Shown piece by piece: positions 7,422-12,596 of a stretch of DNA of 12,596 nt; position 1 is the first letter of the stretch, and every line of letters begins with the position of its first letter. The DNA is from Eubacterium sp. CAG:786. Lineage in GTDB: Bacteria > Bacillota > Clostridia > Oscillospirales > Ruminococcaceae. Below the pieces are notes generated by a model that ran no database searches, had not been told where the DNA came from, and saw only the letters and a program-made list of their open reading frames with translations. The translations under genes were made by a program, and so were the position numbers. The stretch covers positions 9,892-22,487 of the forward strand of contig HF989406.1 in assembly GCA_000432175.1 (NCBI GenBank). Direction: 5' to 3'.

Positions 7422-8192
7422 CTAAATTCTGTTCTTGATTTTCTCAAGCGCGCCCTTTTCCAGTCTGCTCACCTGCGCCTGGCTTATGCCGATTTCCTTT
7501 GCGACTTCCACCTGGGTCTTTCCGCGGAAGAACCTCAGATTCAGAATGTGCTTTTCCCGCGGGCCAAGCTGGCGTATCGCCTCCTTGAGGGAAATCTCGT
7601 CCAGCCAGTTTTCATCGTCGTTGTGGTCTCCCAGCTGGTCAAGGACGTATATCGTGTCCCCGGAGTCGGAAAATACCGGCTCGTACAGCGATATCGGCTC
7701 GCTGATGGCTTCCAGCGCAATGACTACCTCGGAGCGCTGCGCGCCTATTTCCTTGGCAATAGCTTCGATAGTCGGCTCGCTGCCGTTTTTGGTGGTGAGC
7801 TTCTCACGCGCCTGCATCGCGCGGTAGGCAAGGTCGCGCACCGAGCGGCTCACCCTCACCGGGGAATTGTCCCGCAGGTAGCGGCGCAGTTCCCCCTGTA
7901 TCATAGGGACTGCGTACGTGCTGAACCTCACCGGCTGCGTGATATCAAAGTTGTCTATCGCCTTTATCAGCCCGATGCACCCTACCTGGAACAGGTCGTC
8001 CGGGCTTTCACCGCGCCCCGAGAACCGCTGAATCACGCTCAGCACCAGCCGCAGATTGCCATTGATGAGTTCCTCGCGGGCGCACATATCACCGGCTTTC
8101 ACGCGCTTCAGAAGCTCCATTTTCTCACTTTCCCGCAGCACTTTCAGCTGCGAGGTATTCACGCCGCTTATCTCGACTTTGTTATAATACAA
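7422..8192 (-). CDS. sigG: Late forespore sigma factor SigG
   Basis: A 256-residue sigma-70 family protein (B. subtilis SigG is 260). It directs late forespore gene expression. Characteristic stretches: NKVEISGV near the N-terminus, NGNLRLVLSVIQRF (44-57), DDLFQVGCIGL (65-75), RFSTYAVPMI (89-98), RYLRDNSPVRVSRS (104-117), and the region 4.2 helix-turn-helix KTQVEVAKEIGISQAQVSRLEK (225-246). Asn44 corresponds to the B. subtilis SigG Asn45 reported to matter for the anti-sigma factor CsfB. The start is set at TTG 8192, eight bases after GGGAG (8205-8201); this gives an N-terminus of the same length as B. subtilis SigG. The in-frame GTG at 8201 overlaps that ribosome site and is rejected. A leader stem-loop and forespore-type promoter lie upstream. 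It follows the DUF368 gene with no clear terminator between. Confidence 0.95.
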   Translation of the reverse strand: MYYNKVEISGVNTSQLKVLRESEKMELLKRVKAGDMCAREELINGNLRLVLSVIQRFSGRGESPDDLFQVGCIGLIKAIDNFDITQPVRFSTYAVPMIQGELRRYLRDNSPVRVSRSVRDLAYRAMQAREKLTTKNGSEPTIEAIAKEIGAQRSEVVIALEAISEPISLYEPVFSDSGDTIYVLDQLGDHNDDENWLDEISLKEAIRQLGPREKHILNLRFFRGKTQVEVAKEIGISQAQVSRLEKGALEKIKNRI

Positions 8193-8216
8193 AAAAACCA
8201 CTCCCGACCTGCTAGT

Positions 8217-8247
8217 CCAGCGGCTTGACTGTTCCGTCAGCCTCTGG
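8217..8247 (-). promoter_or_regulatory. Stem-loop at the 5' end of the sigG leader
   Basis: An imperfect hairpin: 8217-8229 pairs with 8236-8247 through blocks of 4, 4 and 3 pairs separated by one mismatch and one bulged base, with a 6-base loop. No T tract follows on the minus strand, so it is not a normal terminator for DUF368. It would sit at or next to the predicted transcript start and 11 bases upstream of the GGGAG site, where it could affect mRNA stability or initiation. Confidence 0.45.
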
Positions 8248-8253
8248 CAGAAG

Positions 8254-8283
8254 TAGTATTGTCAGAAAGTGGTTTTGATATTC
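8254..8283 (-). promoter_or_regulatory. Forespore-type (SigF/SigG) promoter of sigG
   Basis: Read on the minus strand: GAATA (8283-8279), an 18-base spacer, then AATACTA (8260-8254). From known consensus, SigG promoters are approximately GHATR, 18 bases, CATWHTA. The -35 fits fully, the spacing is exact, and the -10 matches six of seven. Transcription would begin near 8247, giving a leader of about 55 bases. This fits forespore transcription by SigF and/or autoregulation by SigG. Confidence 0.6.
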
Positions 8284-8301
8284 TGTTAATTTGTGGATAT
8301 G

Positions 8302-9171
8302 TTATTCAGCGTTTTTTTCCTGCTTGTTTCCGTCGCCGAGATTCTCAACCAGGATAGACGTCAGCACTCCGAAAAGCAGGCACACAAAGCCGTAACCAGT
8401 CTGCAGGTTGAACCCGAACCCATTCGGGAGTATCGCGTAGACCGAGCCGATAACAAGACCCATGATAGCGCTGTAAGCCATCAGCCTGAACTTTTTCATC
8501 AGCGTGGAAATGATCTTTGCGCCGAGTATCACACCCAGTACAACGCCCACCGCAACCGGAATGATAACGTAGAAATTCAGCGCATTGAACTGAATTGCGG
8601 AGATGACAGTCTGATAAACTCCCAGCAGCATCATCACAAATGAACCGCGCACCCCGGGGATTATCATGGCAACAGCAGCGATGAACGCGAAGACAACCAG
8701 CTTGATAGTCATGAGGATATCGAAGCCGGCAACGCTCTCTGCTGCCTGTTCAGCGTCACCCATGGAATTCTGCAGCACTGCAAGACCTACCACCACTGCG
8801 CCGGCGATCAGCAGCGGAACAAGGCACAGCGGCTTTGCTTTCTGCTCCTCAGTGCCCAGCCGGTAGACCAGCGGAATGCTGCCGAGAATAAGCCCGATGA
8901 AGTACATGTTAGTCTGCACGGGGAAGTTCTCGAACAGTGAATTGAGCAGCTTTGCGAATCCGAGAATGCCAACGCCCGCGCCCACGCCGAAGAATACCAG
9001 GAACACGATATTCCGGAAGATGGCTTTAATACCGGAAATGGCTTCAGTAAGCCGGTCGTACATACCAAATACGACGAGCATAGTGCCGCCGGAAACCCCC
9101 GGAATTACATTAGCGACGCCGAAAATCATACCGCAGAGCAGTATTTTTATGTAGCTAACAACTTTTTTCAT
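8302..9171 (-). CDS. DUF368 membrane protein, PopT-type polyprenyl-phosphate transporter
   Basis: A 289-residue protein with about eight hydrophobic helices arranged as two related halves. The first half carries NVIPGVSGGTM (21-31), the DUF368 hallmark. The second carries the matching MIIPGVRGSFVM (169-180). DUF368 proteins (PopT) were recently shown to return undecaprenyl phosphate across the cytoplasmic membrane for reuse in envelope synthesis; that role is inferred here from family. In the second motif the usual Ser is Arg175 (CGC, one base from AGC), an unusual change in a conserved loop. Start ATG 9171 is preferred because AGGGG (9180-9176) lies just upstream; ATG 9183 overlaps the previous stop but has no ribosome site. 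The ribosome site overlaps the stop of the P-type ATPase homologue, implying translational coupling. Confidence 0.93.
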   Translation of the reverse strand: MKKVVSYIKILLCGMIFGVANVIPGVSGGTMLVVFGMYDRLTEAISGIKAIFRNIVFLVFFGVGAGVGILGFAKLLNSLFENFPVQTNMYFIGLILGSIPLVYRLGTEEQKAKPLCLVPLLIAGAVVVGLAVLQNSMGDAEQAAESVAGFDILMTIKLVVFAFIAAVAMIIPGVRGSFVMMLLGVYQTVISAIQFNALNFYVIIPVAVGVVLGVILGAKIISTLMKKFRLMAYSAIMGLVIGSVYAILPNGFGFNLQTGYGFVCLLFGVLTSILVENLGDGNKQEKNAE

Positions 9172-9179
9172 ATTTCCCC

Positions 9180-11642
9180 TCATTTGTCGAATTTAACTAT
9201 AGACCTTGCGATGACGTAACCCAGCGGTGGGATTATTCCTGTTACGATAGAGATGAACGTTGCCAGCATGTCTATTCCAGTCAGACCGAATACGGAATTC
9301 AGCCCGGGAATGAACACGAGCAGCAGCGATATCACAGCCGGTGCAAGAACACCGAAAACGGCAGGCTTGCCGCCCTCTGCGATACCAGTGAACGGGTTTC
9401 CTGCAGGCATGTTGATGAATGTGAACAGGGAAGTGCAGAACCCGAACGCCAGCAGCGAGCAGCTTCTGGCAAAATCCACATTGGAACCAGTGTCGTTGTA
9501 CATGAACATGTACGAAGCAATGGAGGCAACGCCCGTGAGGACGCCGACAACCGCTGCCAGCACTATGAACCTGTGATTTATCTTGCGCGACGAGATGAAG
9601 TCAGAGCGCGGCATCATGCCCTTGCGGTCGGTGCGGTTGTTGAGCCCTGCGAGCGCAGTCAGCGGCAGAACGAACATCGTCAGCAGCGCGATCAGCGCGG
9701 GGGTCAGCATAAGCTGTGCGTCACCGAAGAGGTTGAGCATATTCAGCAGTATCAGCGCTATGTAGCTGGATATGAGCGACGCGCAGGCGCGTTTGATGTT
9801 CCTGTGAACCTGCCTTGCGGAAGCTATCATGTCCGCGATGGCTGAGAAATTATCATCGTGCATGATGACGTCGGCTGCTTCATAGGCGCTGCCGGTGGTG
9901 TTTTCGGACATGGTGATGCCGATGTCGGATTTCTCAATGGCCTCGGCGTCCTCGGCGCGGGTGCCTGCCATCGCGACTATCTCGCCTTTTTTGCGAAGCT
10001 GGTCGATGATGTACAGCTTCTGCTCCGGGGAAACTTTCGCGTAGATCTCGGCTTCAAGGTCAAGCTCCGTGCCGTACTTCACGGCTTCGGAGATATTCCT
10101 GCCGGTGACTACCTTGCCGGAAAGCCCTATCATCTTGCCGGTCGCGGCAGCGGCTTCCGCATTGTCCTCGGTGAACATGACCACATGCACGCCTGCGCGC
10201 TGGCATGTCCTTATAGCCGCCGGCACGGAGTCGCGCATGGGTGAACTGAATGCCGCAAATCCAACGAAAGTATAGGCAAAGCCCGCGGTTTCGTCGCAGT
10301 CGCGTTCGTCAGCGTCGGCGCATGCTATCGCCATGACCTGCCACCCGTGCGAGTAGAATTCCTTTTTCATCTTCTGGGCGATGTAAAGCTCCTCACCGTG
10401 GAACTTGCACAGCGGGAGTATCTGCTCCGGGGTGCCCTTTATGCAGTAAAGCCGCGAGCCTGCGACTTCCCACAGCGCCCCGCTCATGAACTCGTTGCTG
10501 TCGGGTATTCTCTCAATGAACCTGTATCTGCTGTAGACCTGGCTTATCTTTTCGTCGAAGAATGCAGCGCGAACCATGAGCGCGCGTTCCGCTTCGTCAG
10601 TGGTATCAGGCTGGCAGGCGAGGGCAGCGATCTTGAACATGAGTTCCTCGCTGGGGGTGTAGATGGACTGCACCGAAACGTCGCTGCGGGACACCGCGCC
10701 TTCTTTTTCGATGCAGAGTACGGACATGGAGTTCAGCTTTTCGATGTCGGGCAGGGACTTCACCAGCGCGCTCTTTTCAGCCATCTCAGCGGAGCAGCGC
10801 GTGTAGTAGATCCTTATGACAGAGTCAAGCCCTGTCGGCAGGAAGCACAGCCCGAGCGTTATGCCGCGCATAGCTGACTCCAGGACCTCGTTGCCGTAGA
10901 GTATCCACGCGACCATTGAAATGAGCGCCATCACCGCAGCGACCGCAGAGCACAGCGGGAGCAGCTTCTGAATGATTCGCTCCATGGCAGTGTAGTAGCA
11001 GTGCTTTGGCTCCTGTTCGCCTATTTTGTGGTAATACTTGGTGTCCACGCCGGTGGCGCTGACTTTGCAGACAGCCACGCCGGTGAGTATTTTCGTGCCG
11101 CTGTAGACGAAAGTCGGCTTGAGTTCTGATTTTGAGATACCCCCCGGGTATTTTGCGGCAGGCTTGTTGGAGCCTGTGAAAATGCTTTCGTCTGCGGTGA
11201 GTTCGCGGCATTCCTGAATGAGCGCGTCCGCGGGGACGCACTCTCCCGCCTGCACGATGATAAGATCCTCGGGGACTATGTATTCCTTTTCGATGAGTTC
11301 CAGTTTGCCGCTGCGTATAACGCGGAACTTGACGGTGGTCGAGCGTATTATGTCGTCAAGCTTTTTGTCCGAGCCTTTACCCAGCCGAATGCTGACTATA
11401 CAGTACGCCGCTTCCATCAGCACTATCGCAATACCCGTGAATATGTTGGTGAAGAAACTCAGCACGCCAGCGATGAACATAAGTATCACAGCCGGTGAGA
11501 AAATCACCCTCGCCGGCCGGAAGTATTCCTTGTTGGTTTCCTTTTTGGTGTATATGTTAAGGCCGTAGAGTTCGGTATTCCTTTCGATATCCTTGTCATT
11601 CAGCCCGAAATAGTCGTCCTTGAAGTTAAAAAACTGCGCCAT
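9180..11642 (-). CDS. P-type ATPase homologue lacking catalytic residues (probable pseudoenzyme)
   Basis: An 820-residue protein with the full P2-type cation ATPase layout: N-terminal cytoplasmic segment, M1-M2, actuator domain, M3-M4, P and N domains, and a C-terminal membrane bundle. Start ATG 11642 follows AAGGGA by nine bases; GTG 11648 is too close to it. The frame is intact, and structural landmarks remain: DES before the actuator loop (151-153), KGTPE (402-406), YAKVSPEQK (534-542), SDIGITM (572-578). Catalytic motifs are lost: DKTGTLT is EKEGAVS (312-318, so the phosphorylated Asp is Glu312), TGES is TGSN (156-159), PEGL is PTGL (269-272), DPPR is SPMR (467-470), TGD is TED (491-493), GDGVND is GTRAED (560-565). 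The M6 Asn/Asp ion ligands align by eye with Leu653 and Phe657. It should neither phosphorylate nor pump. A scaffold, sensor or partner role is inference. Confidence 0.92.
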   Translation of the reverse strand: MAQFFNFKDDYFGLNDKDIERNTELYGLNIYTKKETNKEYFRPARVIFSPAVILMFIAGVLSFFTNIFTGIAIVLMEAAYCIVSIRLGKGSDKKLDDIIRSTTVKFRVIRSGKLELIEKEYIVPEDLIIVQAGECVPADALIQECRELTADESIFTGSNKPAAKYPGGISKSELKPTFVYSGTKILTGVAVCKVSATGVDTKYYHKIGEQEPKHCYYTAMERIIQKLLPLCSAVAAVMALISMVAWILYGNEVLESAMRGITLGLCFLPTGLDSVIRIYYTRCSAEMAEKSALVKSLPDIEKLNSMSVLCIEKEGAVSRSDVSVQSIYTPSEELMFKIAALACQPDTTDEAERALMVRAAFFDEKISQVYSRYRFIERIPDSNEFMSGALWEVAGSRLYCIKGTPEQILPLCKFHGEELYIAQKMKKEFYSHGWQVMAIACADADERDCDETAGFAYTFVGFAAFSSPMRDSVPAAIRTCQRAGVHVVMFTEDNAEAAAATGKMIGLSGKVVTGRNISEAVKYGTELDLEAEIYAKVSPEQKLYIIDQLRKKGEIVAMAGTRAEDAEAIEKSDIGITMSENTTGSAYEAADVIMHDDNFSAIADMIASARQVHRNIKRACASLISSYIALILLNMLNLFGDAQLMLTPALIALLTMFVLPLTALAGLNNRTDRKGMMPRSDFISSRKINHRFIVLAAVVGVLTGVASIASYMFMYNDTGSNVDFARSCSLLAFGFCTSLFTFINMPAGNPFTGIAEGGKPAVFGVLAPAVISLLLVFIPGLNSVFGLTGIDMLATFISIVTGIIPPLGYVIARSIVKFDK

Positions 11643-11685
11643 CTGCACACGTCCCTTTTTGTTATTCAGTACAGGGCATACCTAT

Positions 11686-11714
11686 ACAATATATATTTTC
11701 GCATATTTTAACAA
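11686..11714 (-). promoter_or_regulatory. Candidate promoter for the P-type ATPase homologue/DUF368 pair
   Basis: On the minus strand, TTGTTA (11714-11709), a 17-base spacer and TATTGT (11691-11686) form a modest vegetative-type promoter in a very AT-rich gap, downstream of the sigE terminator. The alternative -10 TATATT overlaps it with a 15-base spacer. I do not see a clear SigE- or SigF-type motif in this orientation, so whether these genes are sporulation-controlled cannot be told from here. Confidence 0.35.
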
Positions 11715-11744
11715 AAAAATCAAGTACTTTTTGCGTTTTGTGCG

Positions 11745-11783
11745 AAAAAATTCACAAAAGGGACCGGGTATCGCTACCCGGTC
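11745..11783 (-). terminator. Terminator after sigE
   Basis: A perfect 9-bp stem (11762-11770 with 11775-11783) closes a TCGC tetraloop six bases after the sigE stop. On the minus strand it is followed by CCTTTT and then a run of six T (11750-11745). It probably ends most spoIIGA-sigE transcripts before the P-type ATPase homologue. Confidence 0.7.
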
Positions 11784-11789
11784 GGCAAA

Positions 11790-12515
11790 TCAGTTGCACA
11801 CGCGCTCCAGTTCATCTCTCAGCTGCTTGATTATGCGCTTTTCCAGCCGCGAAATGTAGCTCTGTGAAATGCCTATCTCGTCCGCGACTTCCTTCTGCGT
11901 TTTCTCTCTGCCGCCTTTCAGCCCGAAACGCATTTCCATTATCTGACGTTCCCGGGGACTTAGGTGGTTCACCGCCTCGTGGAGCAGCTTCTTTTCCGTT
12001 TCGTCCTCTATGCGGGCGTTAACGCAGTCGCTGTCGGTGCCCAGCACGTCGGAGAGAAGCAGCTCGTTGCCGTCCCAGTCAACGTTGAGCGGCTCGTCTA
12101 TCGATATCTCACAGCGCCGCTGGCTGGTCTTGCGCAGGTACATCAGTATTTCGTTTTCTATGCAGCGCGATGCGTAGGTCGCAAGCTTGATGTTACGGTG
12201 CACGCTGAATGTGTTCACCGCCTTTATCAGACCGATAGTACCGATGGAGATGAGGTCGTCAAGCCCCACGCCGGTGTTCTCGAACTTCTTTGCGATGTAA
12301 ACCACCAGCCGCAGATTGTGCACTATCAGCGTTTCGCGCGCGGCTGCAAAGTCGGTTTCCATCAGCCGGAATGCCTCCTCTTCCTCCGCGCGGGTGAGCG
12401 GGGGAGGAAGCGACTCGGAGCCGTTTATGTAGTACACCCCGCTGTTCTCTCCGAACGCATATTTCAGGAACGCGCCAAGTCCCTCGTCCAGCAGTTTTTT
12501 CAGAAAATTCTTCAT
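11790..12515 (-). CDS. sigE: Early mother-cell sigma factor, pro-SigE
   Basis: A 241-residue sigma-70 family protein of the usual SigE length (B. subtilis 239). It controls early mother-cell gene expression in sporulation. The N-terminal ~29 residues are a basic/hydrophobic pro-sequence ending at GVYYINGSESLPPPL (26-40), which matches the B. subtilis processing region cut by SpoIIGA. Diagnostic stretches follow: NLRLVVYIAKKFENTG (67-82), DLISIGTIGLIKAVNTF (87-103), KLATYASRCIENEILMYLR (110-128), DEPLNVDWDGNELLLSDVLG (140-159), and the region 4.2 helix-turn-helix KTQKEVADEIGISQSYISRLEKR (205-227). A perfect AGGAGGT (12528-12522) lies six bases before the ATG. It begins 15 bases after the end of the probable spoIIGA, as in the standard spoIIG operon. 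It is followed by a hairpin terminator. Unlike the usual arrangement, sigG is not next. Confidence 0.97.
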   Translation of the reverse strand: MKNFLKKLLDEGLGAFLKYAFGENSGVYYINGSESLPPPLTRAEEEEAFRLMETDFAAARETLIVHNLRLVVYIAKKFENTGVGLDDLISIGTIGLIKAVNTFSVHRNIKLATYASRCIENEILMYLRKTSQRRCEISIDEPLNVDWDGNELLLSDVLGTDSDCVNARIEDETEKKLLHEAVNHLSPRERQIMEMRFGLKGGREKTQKEVADEIGISQSYISRLEKRIIKQLRDELERVCN

Positions 12516-12530
12516 GCTGATACCTCCTGT

Positions 12531-12596
12531 TCAGTTTTTTGATATTATATCGGGGTCGAATATACAGTCAGCCCCGGAAATATTCATGCGTGAAAC
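12531..12596 (-). CDS. spoIIGA: 3' end of probable spoIIGA (pro-SigE protease), cut by window edge
   Basis: A frame open from the right edge to a TGA at 12533-12531 codes for 21 residues ending ADCIFDPDIISKN. It is too short for a domain call. Its place 15 bases before sigE on the same strand is that of spoIIGA in most spore formers, and the ending resembles the C-termini of SpoIIGA proteins, which finish in a strand of the type ALLHPxLL. SpoIIGA is the membrane aspartic protease that processes pro-SigE. The identification rests mainly on context. Confidence 0.5.
   Translation of the reverse strand, partial: VSRMNISGADCIFDPDIISKN

Noticed and set aside
8193..8201. GTG 8201 as the sigG start
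   Set aside because: It overlaps the GGGAG ribosome site and would add three residues absent from SigG. TTG 8192 has correct spacing and matches the family N-terminus.
9180..11642. P-type ATPase homologue as a pseudogene
   Set aside because: There are no internal stops or frameshifts over 820 codons. Start, ribosome site, membrane segments and structural motifs are intact, so maintained pseudoenzyme fits better than decay.
11678..11700. SigE-like promoter elements on the plus strand (CATAC and ACAATATAT region)
   Set aside because: They point away from the P-type ATPase homologue and toward sigE antisense; the matches are likely chance in AT-rich DNA.
1..12596. CRISPR arrays, tRNA or rRNA genes, phage or transposase genes
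   Set aside because: No regularly spaced repeats, cloverleaf structures, rRNA-like sequence or transposase/integrase frames were seen on either strand.

Overview
This window looks like chromosome from an endospore-forming, low-to-mid GC Clostridia, most likely an Oscillospiraceae/Ruminococcus-type gut bacterium. The evidence is the pair of sporulation sigma factors (SigE, SigG), the Gram-positive style Shine-Dalgarno sites, GC-rich coding DNA with very AT-rich gaps, and a heterodimeric ABC exporter typical of Firmicutes. The taxon is inferred from protein character; no database search was possible.

Layout. The left part (1-7232) is transcribed rightward. It starts with the 3' end of a secreted or foldase-like protein of uncertain identity and a hairpin terminator. 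A tightly overlapping three-gene unit follows: an ABC-F ATPase, a small two-helix membrane protein, and a DMP19/DUF4375 acidic protein, ended by a second terminator. After an AT-rich gap with a good vegetative promoter come two adjacent ABC half-transporters. Their complementary defects (Asp for Glu after Walker B and Gln for His in the first, LSQGQ signature in the second) identify them as one heterodimeric exporter with one degenerate ATP site.

A 187-bp inverted-repeat element (7234-7420) fills almost exactly the gap between the convergent halves, lying within one base of the stop codon on each side. The right part (7422-12596) is transcribed leftward. In order of transcription it holds the tail of a probable spoIIGA, sigE, a terminator, a P-type ATPase homologue, a DUF368 (PopT-type polyprenyl-phosphate transporter) gene, and sigG.

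The most unusual feature is the P-type ATPase homologue. It keeps the full P-type fold over 820 codons, but nearly every catalytic and ion-binding motif is replaced: the phosphorylated Asp is Glu, TGES is TGSN, PEGL is PTGL, TGD is TED, and GDGVND is GTRAED. It looks like a maintained pseudoenzyme rather than a decaying gene, since the frame is intact and the structural motifs are kept. It sits between sigE and sigG, which are usually adjacent, and is probably translationally coupled to the lipid-carrier transporter gene. A working hypothesis is a non-pumping membrane protein working with an undecaprenyl-phosphate recycling transporter, possibly during sporulation envelope synthesis. sigG itself has a near-consensus forespore (SigF/SigG-type) promoter, a leader stem-loop and a TTG start.
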